This document shows positions 9,031 through 16,899 of a stretch of DNA of 64,000 nt, one piece after another. The position numbers and the translations under genes were made by a program. The stretch covers positions 1-64,000 of the forward strand of contig DATHTK010000036.1 of the NCBI GenBank assembly GCA_035463295.1. The letters run 5' to 3'. How positions within the stretch are numbered: position 1 is the first letter of the stretch; every line of letters starts with the position of its first letter. This DNA is from DATHTK01 sp035463295. Its GTDB lineage: Bacteria > Actinomycetota > Rubrobacteria > Rubrobacterales > Rubrobacteraceae. The notes beneath the pieces were generated by a model. That model did not search any database, was not told the origin of the DNA, and worked only from the letters and a program-made list of their open reading frames with translations.

Positions 9031-9571
9031 TTGTCCGGCGGCGTGCTCGTAAACAACGCAGGCGTGATCTCGCCGGAGCGCAGGGAGAGCGAGGACGGAT
9101 TCGAGCTGACCTTCGCCGTGAACTACGTGGCACACTTCCTGCTCACGAACCTCCTCCTGCCGCTGCTCCGCTCCCGCCCGCATAGTGAACGTCGCTTCGG
9201 CCGGACAGAGCCCCATAGACTTCGACGACGTCATGCTCGAGCGCGGCTACGACTCCATGCGCGCCTACGGCCAGAGCAAGCTGGCGCAGATAATGTTCAC
9301 CTTCTCTCTGGCCGAGCGCCTCGGGGACACCGGCGTGACCGCAAACGCCCTGCACCCTGCCTCGCTCATGGACACGAAGATGGTCCTCGAGACTTTCGGC
9401 TACACGATGGACACGGTGGAGGATGGTGCCGAAGCGACCGTTCGTCTCGCCGTTTCGTCCGAGCTGGAAGGGGTGACGGGACGCTACTTCGACGGGCGAC
9501 GCGAGGCACGCGCGAACCGGCAGGCCCACGACGCGGAGGCCAGAAGAAGGCTGTGGGACTTGAGCGAGTAG
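9031..9571 (+). pseudogene. Remnant of an SDR-family oxidoreductase (5' truncated and frameshifted)
   Basis: One frame encodes GVLVNNAGVISPERRES then FAVNYVAHFLLTNLLLPLL, i.e. the middle of a retinol-dehydrogenase-like SDR. The sequel VNVASAGQSPIDFDDVML, YGQSKLAQIMFTFSLAERL and TANALHPASLMDT continues in a different frame from about 9180. The two pieces join correctly only if one base is inserted or deleted near 9165-9185. The N-terminal Rossmann half with the TGxxxGxG motif is absent: the remnant starts immediately after the upstream stop codon. Both lesions make a functional enzyme very unlikely. Confidence 0.8.
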
Positions 9572-9821
9572 CTCTGCGGAAGCCTCCTCGATCCAGCCTT
9601 TCGGGAAAGGTAACGCAGTAGCGCACCCGTACCGACGGAGTACGGGGCCTACGCCATACCCCGTGCTCTGCTAGCCTTCCCCAACAACGCCGTATCCGCC
9701 CGACGAGGCGGCGGGCATAATGACGCGATACCAGTCTCATGTATTTCGGTGAGAGGGCCTGCGGACGACTTGAAGCGAGGGGCGACTGCCGGGGGATAGA
9801 GCGCTAGGGAGGGAGAAGGGC

Positions 9822-10484
9822 GTGTCGGAACGAAACAGCGACCACACGATGCAGAGGGTCCGGGACCTCGGTGTGATCTCCGTGGTGCGTGGGACGTCGT
9901 GGGAGGCAGCGGTCGAGGTCTCTGCGGCCCTGATCGAGGGCGGCGTCCTCGGCATCGAGGTCACCTTTACGACACCCGAGGCCGATCGGGCCATGCGGGA
10001 GCTCGACGACGAGTACGGAGACCGGATCCTGCTCGGCGCCGGGACCGTGACGACGCCCGAACAGGTGGAGCGATCCGTCGCCGCCGGCGCAAGCTTCCTC
10101 GTGAGCCCCGGTTGCGACCCCGAGCTCGTCCCCCTTATGCGGGAGACAGGGCTCGCGGTCCTGCCGGGCGTCCTGACCCCCTCCGAGGTCATGCTCGCCG
10201 GGATCCTGGGGATCACCGCCGTCAAGCTGTTCCCCGGCTCCCTGGGAGGACCTTCCTACCTGAAGGCCCTCCGCGGCCCCTTCCCGGAGGTCTCCTTCGT
10301 GCCCACGGGCGGCGTCTCCGCGGGGAACGTGGGGAACTGGTTCGCAGCGGGCGCCGCCGCAGTCGGCGTCGGGGGCGCGCTCGCCCCCCCGGAACTTGGA
10401 GACGATCGCGACCGCGTAGTCGGGCAGGCCGCGGAACTCGTAGAAGCCGTGCGCGAAGCGATGGGAACCACGGAGGAGACCTAG
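9822..10484 (+). CDS. eda: KDPG / KHG aldolase
   Basis: 2-dehydro-3-deoxy-phosphogluconate aldolase (also 4-hydroxy-2-oxoglutarate aldolase), the cleavage step of the Entner-Doudoroff route giving pyruvate and glyceraldehyde-3-phosphate. A class I TIM barrel of 220 aa. Schiff-base Lys135 lies in AVKLFPGS and the proton-shuttling Glu46 in GIEVTFTTP, matching the family spacing (E45/K133 in E. coli). PTGGVSAGNVGNW gives the phosphate-binding loop. The start is GTG after a GGGAGGGAGAAGG run. The gene is followed by the promoter region of the GntR gene; no kinase or dehydratase for a complete pathway is adjacent. Confidence 0.92.
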   Translation: MSERNSDHTMQRVRDLGVISVVRGTSWEAAVEVSAALIEGGVLGIEVTFTTPEADRAMRELDDEYGDRILLGAGTVTTPEQVERSVAAGASFLVSPGCDPELVPLMRETGLAVLPGVLTPSEVMLAGILGITAVKLFPGSLGGPSYLKALRGPFPEVSFVPTGGVSAGNVGNWFAAGAAAVGVGGALAPPELGDDRDRVVGQAAELVEAVREAMGTTEET

Positions 10485-10593
10485 AGAACCCCCGCAGAGC
10501 GAGTTCTTCGAGATGCCGCACAACCACGCGCGGGAGAGGCTCTTCGCAGAGCAGTCTTCCCACCGTGACGCCAGTGAAGTCCCTCACCCTCGC

Positions 10594-10622
10594 TTGACAC
10601 AAAGCTGGCTTTCGATTAAGCT
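10594..10622 (+). promoter_or_regulatory. Candidate promoter of the gntR-kinase-eutH run
   Basis: A perfect TTGACA -35 element is followed after 17 bases by TAAGCT, a weak -10. The -35 is the strongest part. The operator-like palindrome begins 13 bases downstream of the -10, where a bound repressor would block initiation. Confidence 0.45.
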
Positions 10623-10634
10623 TGGTATGGGCCG

Positions 10635-10650
10635 TCTGGTATATACCAGA
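10635..10650. promoter_or_regulatory. Perfect 16-bp palindrome, likely GntR/HutC-type operator
   Basis: TCTGGTATATACCAGA is its own reverse complement. HutC-subfamily GntR regulators typically recognise sites with a GTATATAC or GTNTAGAC-like core. It lies between the candidate promoter and the GTG start of the GntR-family gene, which suggests autoregulation and control of the genes behind it. Confidence 0.7.
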
Positions 10651-10669
10651 ACTGGGAGATGAGGCGAAC

Positions 10670-11431
10670 GTGGCTAACGAGACGGTGGGGGACGTTCCGA
10701 TCTACCGTGGTGTGGCGCGCGAGCTGGCGGGTTTGATACGGGGGGGTGATCTCCTGCCGGGGAGTCGGGTTCCGTCGGAGCGGGAGCTGGCGGGGGAGTA
10801 CGGGATCTCCCGGATGACCGCTCGGGCGGCGCTCAATCTTCTCGAGCAGCGGGGTTTGATCGAGCGTCGGGACCGTTCCGGGACGTTTGTGGCGTCCCCG
10901 AAGATCGCGTTGGACCTCTCTGCCGTCGCCGGGTTGAGTGCCAGGCTGTTGCGGCAGGGGATCACGCCTGGCGCGGAGGTTGTCGAGAGGCGGACCGCCG
11001 CCGCCGGGGACCTCGAGGGTGCGGTGGCGGAGGCTCTGGACATCGCGGGCGAGGAGCCGTTGCACGTGGTAGTCAGGAGGCGCACTGGCAATGGCGAGCC
11101 GCTGGCCCTGGAGGAGTCTTACTTCCCGGCCCGCTATTGCGCGGGCCTGCTCGACAACGACCTGACCGGCTCGATCTACGAGCTCTTGCGCGATGAGTAC
11201 GGTCTCGAGCCGGTGCGATTGTACCAGGAGGTCGAGGTGACCCAGCTCGACACGGTGGCCGCCGTCAAGCTTGACGTGCGCCCGGACGTCCCGGTCCTGC
11301 TCGTGACCCGCACCGCATGGGACGGTGGGGGGCGTCCCATCGAGTTCGCAAGGGACCTTTACCGGGGGGATCGGCTGCTGTTCGTAGCCGAGACGGAAGG
11401 GGTTGGCGAGGAACAGAAAGGGGGCCTGTGA
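10670..11431 (+). CDS. GntR-family transcriptional regulator (HutC/UTRA type)
   Basis: The N-terminal winged helix spans residues 8-75 and includes LLPGSRVPSERELAGEYGISRMTARAAL in pieces typical of GntR. The C-terminal UTRA ligand domain includes RRRTGNGEPLALEESYFPA and ends with PIEFARDLYRGDRLLF. The GTG start is chosen because GAGG is five bases upstream and the operator-like palindrome lies before it; a longer open frame from 10622 would start upstream of that operator. It leads a run of co-directional genes for a choline/ethanolamine-type kinase, EutH and a demethylating dehydrogenase, so its ligand is probably a related amine or its phosphate (inference). Confidence 0.9.
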   Translation: MANETVGDVPIYRGVARELAGLIRGGDLLPGSRVPSERELAGEYGISRMTARAALNLLEQRGLIERRDRSGTFVASPKIALDLSAVAGLSARLLRQGITPGAEVVERRTAAAGDLEGAVAEALDIAGEEPLHVVVRRRTGNGEPLALEESYFPARYCAGLLDNDLTGSIYELLRDEYGLEPVRLYQEVEVTQLDTVAAVKLDVRPDVPVLLVTRTAWDGGGRPIEFARDLYRGDRLLFVAETEGVGEEQKGGL

Positions 11432-11492
11432 GACCCAGGGTTTCTGATGGAGGGGCAGCGCTGCGGGGTTAGGCGACTAGCGGGGTGATGAA

Positions 11493-12419
11493 ATGTCTTT
11501 GGAAACGTCGGACTCGGACTTGAAGAGGGTCGTCGAGGCGATGCCGGAGTGGAGCGGTGCGGCGAGGATGGAGGCCGAGTACATCTCCGGGGGGATCACC
11601 AACCGGAACTACTGCGTGCGGGTGGATGGGGAGCCGTTCTTCGTCCGTCTCGCGGGGGAAGAGACCGAGGCGCTGGGGATAGACCGCGCCAACGAGCGGG
11701 CGGCTGTGGAAGCGGCCGCGGCCGTGGGGGTTGGCCCCGGGGTCGTTGCCTACCTGCCGGAGCACGGTTGTCTCGTGACGGAGTGGCTCGAGGGTAGAGA
11801 GATACCGCCGGAGGAACTGCGGGGGCGCGAGGTGCTCGGCGGCCTCGTCGGCTCCATAAGAGCATTCCACAACTGCCCGCAGATACCGGGCACCTTCTCG
11901 CCGTTCAGGGTGGTGGAGCTCTACCGGGAGTCGGCCGAGCGCAGGGGTGTAAAGGTGCCGGAGGTCTACTGGTGGCTGCTCGAGCGGGCGCGGGAGGTCG
12001 AGAAGGCCCTGCGTCAGGACCCGACGCCGATGTGCCCGTGCCACAATGACCTCCTCAACGCCAACTTCCTGCTCCAGGATCACCGGGTGATGATCGTGGA
12101 CTACGAGTACGCCGGGATGGGGGACGTGTACTTCGATCTCGGAAACCTCTCGGTGAACAACGACTTCGACGACGCGACGGACCTGGCGCTCCTCGAGCTC
12201 TACTTCGGCGTCGCTACGCCTCCACGTGTGGCCCGGCTCAAGCTCATGCGCCTTATGTCGGACTTCCGCGAGGCGATGTGGGGCGTCATGCAGCAGGCCC
12301 TCTCCACCCTCGACTTCGACTACGAGGACTATGCCAACAAGCACTTCGAGAGGTGCTGCGAGCACGCCGGGGACGAGCGCCACGCCACCTGGCTGCGCGA
12401 CGCGGCCTACAAGTCGTGA
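11493..12419 (+). CDS. Choline/ethanolamine kinase-like phosphotransferase (LicA/APH fold)
   Basis: The 308-aa protein has the aminoglycoside-phosphotransferase/choline-kinase fold. It shows an N-lobe SGGITNRNYCVRVDGEPFFVR, a hinge VTEWLEG, the Brenner catalytic motif CHNDLLNANFL (around residues 183-193) and the Mg-binding IVDYEYAGMGDVYFDLGN. The combination of CHNDLLNAN with DYEYA..N..FDLGN is characteristic of choline and ethanolamine kinases (LicA, thiamine kinase relatives). Lying directly before EutH, it would phosphorylate and trap imported ethanolamine, choline or a methylated analogue; the substrate is inferred from context. TGATGAA precedes the start, with GGGG further upstream. Confidence 0.85.
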   Translation: MSLETSDSDLKRVVEAMPEWSGAARMEAEYISGGITNRNYCVRVDGEPFFVRLAGEETEALGIDRANERAAVEAAAAVGVGPGVVAYLPEHGCLVTEWLEGREIPPEELRGREVLGGLVGSIRAFHNCPQIPGTFSPFRVVELYRESAERRGVKVPEVYWWLLERAREVEKALRQDPTPMCPCHNDLLNANFLLQDHRVMIVDYEYAGMGDVYFDLGNLSVNNDFDDATDLALLELYFGVATPPRVARLKLMRLMSDFREAMWGVMQQALSTLDFDYEDYANKHFERCCEHAGDERHATWLRDAAYKS

Positions 12420-12421
12420 GG

Positions 12422-12444
12422 GACGCTCTCGACTCGAGAGCGTC
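12422..12444 (+). other. Intercistronic hairpin between the kinase and eutH genes
   Basis: GACGCTCTCGA and TCGAGAGCGTC are exact complements separated by one base, so the RNA folds into a strong stem right after the kinase stop codon. There is no T tract, and the next ribosome site follows at once (GGGAGGGAGAG). An mRNA processing, stability or attenuation element is more likely than a terminator. Confidence 0.5.
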
Positions 12445-12469
12445 GAATAGCTAGGGAGGGAGAGACCTC

Positions 12470-13771
12470 GTGGCGATAATCGGGGACATCGTCGTTTACA
12501 TCATAATGGCCTTCGTGGTCGCCGGCGCCGTCGCGGCGATCCGGGACGACGAGCACGGGATGGGCCGGGAGTTCAAGGAGGGGCTGCACGCCATCGGTCC
12601 CATCTTTATCCCGGTGGCCGGGATCATGGCCTCGATCCCCTACCTATCCAGGTTCATCGAGGCCGTGGTGGGTCCGGTCTTCGGCCTCGTCGGGGCGAGC
12701 CCGGCGATGGCCGCGACGACCGTCATAGCCGTGGATATGGGCGGCTACCAGCTCGCCGAGGCAACGGCGAGCAACACGGCTAACTGGATCATGGCGGCCA
12801 TCGTCGGCTACATGGCCGGGGCAACGATAGTCTTCAGCATACCCGTCGGTCTGGCGATGCTCGACCAGAGGGACCACAAGTACATGGCGCTCGGGATCAT
12901 GTCCGGCATCCTCACCGTTCCTATAGGGGTCCTGATCACGACCGGCATCCTCTCGATCACCGACGCGCGGGTCCGCGACGAGGTCTCGACCACCGCCGAC
13001 TCGACCTATGCCCTCACCGACCTCGGCTTCGGGACCATATTCGCGAACTTGGTCCCGCTGGTCATAATCGTGGTGGCGATAGCGCTGGGTCTGTACTTCT
13101 ACGCCAACATGATGATCCGGGGCTTCATGTGGTTCGGCAAGGCAATGGACACCGGCATCAAGCTCGTCCTGGCCTTCTCGATCGTCGAGTACTTCACCGG
13201 CTTCTTCTCGACGCTCTTCGGTAGCTGGGGGTTCGACCCCATAATCGCCGACGCCGAGGACCAGTTCCGCGCCCTGGAGATAGCCGGCTACATCGGCATC
13301 ACGCTCGCGGGGGCCTTCCCTATGGTCTACGTGATCCGGACCTACCTCGCCCGACCATTGGGCGTGATCGGCCAGAGGTTCGGTATCAGCGCCGAGGGGA
13401 GCGCCGGGATCCTGGCCGCCGCCGCGAACATCCTCGCTCTGTACCACCTGATCAAGACGATCCCGCCCAAAGACAAGGTGCTTTGTATAGCCTTCGCCGT
13501 CTGCTCCGCGTTTCTGCTCGGCGACCACCTGGCCTTCACCGCCAACTTCCAACCGAACATGATCCTTCCGCTCATGCTCGGCAAGTTCGGAGCGGGCCTT
13601 ATCGCCATCGCCCTCGCCTACTGGATCGCCGTGCCCACTGCCCGGGAACTGGAGCAGCGCGACCGCGATGAGGGCGTCATCGGCGAGAACGAGTACGTGA
13701 CCGTCGAGGGTCTCGGCGCCGGCGAGCGGGAGAACGTGGAGGAGCTGGGCACGGGCGGGCGCGCCGAGTGA
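12470..13771 (+). CDS. eutH: Ethanolamine permease EutH
   Basis: An integral membrane protein of 433 aa with about ten or eleven hydrophobic segments. It opens with IGDIVVYIIMAFVVAGAVAAI and carries the EutH signature region GPIFIPVAGIMASIPYLS, the charged segment AVDMGGYQLAEATA and ILALYHLIKTIPPKDKV. EutH mediates entry of ethanolamine, mainly at acidic pH where free diffusion fails. The rest of a eut operon (EutBC lyase, microcompartment shell) is absent. Instead the gene is placed between a choline-kinase-like enzyme and a demethylating dehydrogenase. The start is GTG with GGGAGGGAG upstream. The hydrophilic C-terminal tail of about 45 residues rich in Glu/Gly is an extra. Confidence 0.9.
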   Translation: MAIIGDIVVYIIMAFVVAGAVAAIRDDEHGMGREFKEGLHAIGPIFIPVAGIMASIPYLSRFIEAVVGPVFGLVGASPAMAATTVIAVDMGGYQLAEATASNTANWIMAAIVGYMAGATIVFSIPVGLAMLDQRDHKYMALGIMSGILTVPIGVLITTGILSITDARVRDEVSTTADSTYALTDLGFGTIFANLVPLVIIVVAIALGLYFYANMMIRGFMWFGKAMDTGIKLVLAFSIVEYFTGFFSTLFGSWGFDPIIADAEDQFRALEIAGYIGITLAGAFPMVYVIRTYLARPLGVIGQRFGISAEGSAGILAAAANILALYHLIKTIPPKDKVLCIAFAVCSAFLLGDHLAFTANFQPNMILPLMLGKFGAGLIAIALAYWIAVPTARELEQRDRDEGVIGENEYVTVEGLGAGERENVEELGTGGRAE

Positions 13772-13812
13772 TGGAGCCGAGAGACCGAGTCAGAGAACCG
13801 GAGGTGCGACGG

Positions 13813-16236
13813 GTGAACGATGAAGCGCGGGTCGTGATCATCGGTGGCGGGGTGGGAGGGACGAGCATCGCCTACCATCTGACGGCGCTGGGCTGGCGGG
13901 ACGTCGTGCTCCTAGAGAAGAGCGAGCTCACCCACGGCACTACGTTCCACTCGGCGGGGCTGGTGGGCCAACTCAGACCCACCGAAACCCTAACCAGAAT
14001 GAACATGCACAGCGTCGAGCTGTACCGACGCCTGAAGGAGGAGACCGGCGTGGACCCCGGCTGGAAGGAGGTCGGGAGCCTCAGGCTCGTCTCCTCCCGC
14101 GAGCGCATGGAAGAGCTCACCCGCCTGGTAGGGAGGGCGAGGACCTTCGGGCTCCCGCTGGAGCTCATCAGCAGCGAAGAGGCCCTGGAACTCTTCCCGC
14201 TCTTTAACCCGGAGGGCGTGCTCGGCGCCGCATACGATCCAACCGACGGCTACATCGACCCGAGCGCGCTGACGAACGCCCTCGCGGAAGGCGCTCGTTC
14301 CCGGGGAGTAAAGATCGAGACGGGCGTGCAGGTGACCGGGATCACGGTGGAGAACGGACGCGTCACGGAGGTCGTCACGGACCGTGGCGCCATCCGGACG
14401 GAGGTGGTGGTGAACGCCACGGGCATCTGGGCGCCCGAGATCGGGAAGCTCGCCGGGGTGAACGTGCCCCTGATCCCGTTCCAGCACCAGTACGTGCACG
14501 TGAAGACCCAGGAGCCTGTCTCACCGGACTTCCCGACCGTGCGCGACCCGGACGACCTGGTGTACTTCCGCCCCTACGAGGGCGATATCATAACGGGCGG
14601 CTACGGCCGGCGCCCGGCGCCCTTCGCCCTCGACGGCGTGCCTCCGGACTTCAGCCACAAGCTCCTCGACCCGGACTGGGACCGGTTCGCGCCGCTCTTC
14701 GAGACCTCGCGCCGGCGGGTGCCCGCTATCGAGAAGGGCGAGGTCGTCGAGCTGACCAACGGGCCCGAGTCCTTCACCCCGGATGGTGAGTTCATCCTGG
14801 GCGAGAGTCATGTACGCGGTTTCTTCGTGGCGGCGGGGTTCAACGCCCACGGCATCGCCGGCGCCGGCGGTATGGGCAGGCTCGTGGCCGAGTGGATCAT
14901 AGAGGGCGAGCCGGACATGGAAGTCTGGGAGATGGACATCCGCCGGTTCGGGGACCACTACCGCAGCAAGAACTACACCCTGGCGCGATCGACCGAGGCG
15001 CTCTCGACGTACTACGACATCCACTTCCCGAACGAGGAGAGGAGCAGCGCCCGCAACCTCCGGCTCTCCCCTGCCTACGAGAGGCTCCGGTCGCTCGAGG
15101 CCGAGTTCGGGGAGAAGGCTGGCTGGGAGCGACCCAACTACTTCCGGTCGAACGAGGACCCGACTTACGAGGAGCTGCGGCCTGCGGGCTGGCCCGGGCG
15201 GCTCTGGTCGACGGCCATCCCGGCGGAGCATCTTGCCACGCGTGAGCGGGCGGGGCTCTTCGACCAGACTTCGTTCGCGAAGATCGAGGTCTACGGTCCC
15301 GGTGCCTGCGCGCTCTTGCAGCGGCTCTGCGACAACAACGTCGACCGGGCCGTCGGGACCGTTACCTACACCCAGATGCTCAATGCGCGCGGGGGGATCG
15401 AGTGCGACTTCACCGTCACCCGGCTCGCCGAGAACCGCTTCCGCATCATAACCGGGACGGCCTTCGGGGTGCACGATATGGATTGGATCCGGCGCCACTT
15501 GCCCGAGGACGGCTCGGTCCAGCTCGGGGACGTGACGTCGAGCCTCGCGTGCGTCGGGATCCAGGGTCCCAGATCCAGGGAGATCCTATCGTCGGTCTGC
15601 GGCGACGACCTCTCGAACGAGGCGTTCCCGTACATGCGGGCGCGCGAGATCACGGTCGAGAACGTCCCCTGCCTGGCGTTGCGCGTGACCTACGTCGGCG
15701 AGCTGGGCTACGAGCTCTACCCGCCCACGGAGTTCGGCGCCCGCCTCTGGGACATCCTCTTCGAGGCCGGCCGGCCCCACGGGCTCGTCCCGGCGGGCTA
15801 TAGGGCGATCGAGTCGATGCGCCTGGAAGGCGGCTTTCTCGCCTGGGCCGCGGATATCACGCCGGAGACGAACCCCTACGAAGCGGGCCTCGGTTTCGCC
15901 GTGAAGCTTGACAAGCCGGTGCCGTTTGTCGGCAAGGAGGCCCTGGAGGGGGCCCGGGGCGTGAAGCGCAGGCTCTCCGCCCTCGTCCTCGACGACCCGG
16001 CCACGGTGGCCCTCGGCAACGAGCCCGTGAGGACCGGGGGCGGTGAGGTCGTCTCCCGCGTCACTTCGGGCGGGCGCGGCTACTCGGTCGGCAAGAGCAT
16101 CGCGTATGCGTATCTGCCCGCCGAGCTCGCAGAGGCCGGTACGGAGCTGTCGGTCGAGGTGTTCGGCGAGGAGGTCCCCACAGAGGTGGTCTCCATGCCG
16201 TTGTGGGATCCCAACCACGAGAGAGTCAGGGGGTAG
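13813..16236 (+). CDS. FAD-dependent dimethylglycine/sarcosine dehydrogenase-like protein with GcvT domain
   Basis: A two-domain protein of about 807 aa. The N-terminal DAO-type FAD domain has VVIIGGGVGGTSIAYHL, THGTTFHSAGLVGQLR (typical site of the FAD-linking histidine) and GFNAHGIAGAGGMGRLVAEWI. From about residue 430 comes a GcvT-like tetrahydrofolate domain with ARERAGLFDQTSFAKIEV, SLACVGIQGPRSREIL, GELGYELYPP and PVPFVGKEALE. Such enzymes oxidise N-methyl groups and pass the one-carbon unit to folate. The GTG start has GGAGG eight bases upstream and beats an ATG overlapping the eutH stop. Dimethylglycine or sarcosine are the textbook substrates; linkage with eutH and a kinase suggests a methylated ethanolamine may be possible. 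Confidence 0.88.
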   Translation: MNDEARVVIIGGGVGGTSIAYHLTALGWRDVVLLEKSELTHGTTFHSAGLVGQLRPTETLTRMNMHSVELYRRLKEETGVDPGWKEVGSLRLVSSRERMEELTRLVGRARTFGLPLELISSEEALELFPLFNPEGVLGAAYDPTDGYIDPSALTNALAEGARSRGVKIETGVQVTGITVENGRVTEVVTDRGAIRTEVVVNATGIWAPEIGKLAGVNVPLIPFQHQYVHVKTQEPVSPDFPTVRDPDDLVYFRPYEGDIITGGYGRRPAPFALDGVPPDFSHKLLDPDWDRFAPLFETSRRRVPAIEKGEVVELTNGPESFTPDGEFILGESHVRGFFVAAGFNAHGIAGAGGMGRLVAEWIIEGEPDMEVWEMDIRRFGDHYRSKNYTLARSTEALSTYYDIHFPNEERSSARNLRLSPAYERLRSLEAEFGEKAGWERPNYFRSNEDPTYEELRPAGWPGRLWSTAIPAEHLATRERAGLFDQTSFAKIEVYGPGACALLQRLCDNNVDRAVGTVTYTQMLNARGGIECDFTVTRLAENRFRIITGTAFGVHDMDWIRRHLPEDGSVQLGDVTSSLACVGIQGPRSREILSSVCGDDLSNEAFPYMRAREITVENVPCLALRVTYVGELGYELYPPTEFGARLWDILFEAGRPHGLVPAGYRAIESMRLEGGFLAWAADITPETNPYEAGLGFAVKLDKPVPFVGKEALEGARGVKRRLSALVLDDPATVALGNEPVRTGGGEVVSRVTSGGRGYSVGKSIAYAYLPAELAEAGTELSVEVFGEEVPTEVVSMPLWDPNHERVRG

Positions 16237-16239
16237 AGC

Positions 16240-16899
16240 GTGCTCGAACGGACGGACTTCGACGATTGTCACACCCTTCTCTCCACCGTCCGGCACGGCC
16301 TCACCGAGCTGAATCGGGACAAACGGGTGGGCGGAAGGGTCGACGTGCCCCTTATCGAAGAGGGTCGCCGCCAGGCACGGGAGGCCCACGAGGGCTTCGA
16401 CGGCACGCCGTTCGACGTGGTGATCTCCTCTCCTCTCTCTCGGGCGCTCGAGACCGCCGAGATCGTCGCCGGGATAAATCGCGAAGAGGTCGTTATAGAC
16501 GAGGGCTGCACCGAGCGCTCCTTCGGGGAGATGGAGGGGCTGAGACCACACGAGGTGAGGGAACGCCTGCCGCGGGTGGAGTACGTCCGGGTCGGACACG
16601 TCGACTACTCGCTCAACCCGCCGGGTGGGGAGACGTTCGAGCAGCTGCACGAGCGCGCTCGCGAGTTCCTGGTGCGTACCCTAGGGGCGCACGGTGGGAG
16701 GAGCGTACTCCTCTTCGCGCACGAGAACTTCCTCCAGCAATTGCACGGCGTGCTGCGCGGTCTCGGGCCGATGGAGTCCCTCGAACACGCCATCCTGAAC
16801 TGCGAGTTGAACCGGTTCTGCCTCGACGACGACGGTTCCCTCGTCTCCCACCACCGTGTGGAGCTGTGCGCCTCGGCCAGCGACTACCCCTCCTTCTGA
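16240..16899 (+). CDS. Histidine phosphatase (phosphoglycerate mutase-like) family protein
   Basis: Contains the catalytic phospho-histidine motif VRHGLTELNRDKRVGGRVD near the N-terminus, SSPLSRALETAEIV with the second Arg, the acid residue ERSFGEMEG and the second histidine in LLFAHENFLQQL. At 219 aa it is a broad-specificity phosphatase size. It starts GTG three bases after the dehydrogenase stop and overlaps the next gene by one base, so it is clearly translated with them. In this cluster it may dephosphorylate a phosphorylated amine or alcohol intermediate; that is inference. Confidence 0.87.
   Translation: MLERTDFDDCHTLLSTVRHGLTELNRDKRVGGRVDVPLIEEGRRQAREAHEGFDGTPFDVVISSPLSRALETAEIVAGINREEVVIDEGCTERSFGEMEGLRPHEVRERLPRVEYVRVGHVDYSLNPPGGETFEQLHERAREFLVRTLGAHGGRSVLLFAHENFLQQLHGVLRGLGPMESLEHAILNCELNRFCLDDDGSLVSHHRVELCASASDYPSF

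Noticed and set aside
12470..13771. Ethanolamine microcompartment (eut) operon
   Set aside because: Only EutH is present; no EutA/B/C or shell-protein genes are found on either side.
16203..16898. Upstream extension of the GCS2-like ligase frame
   Set aside because: It overlaps the phosphatase gene entirely and is Arg-rich; the ligase ATG overlapping the phosphatase stop is the natural start.
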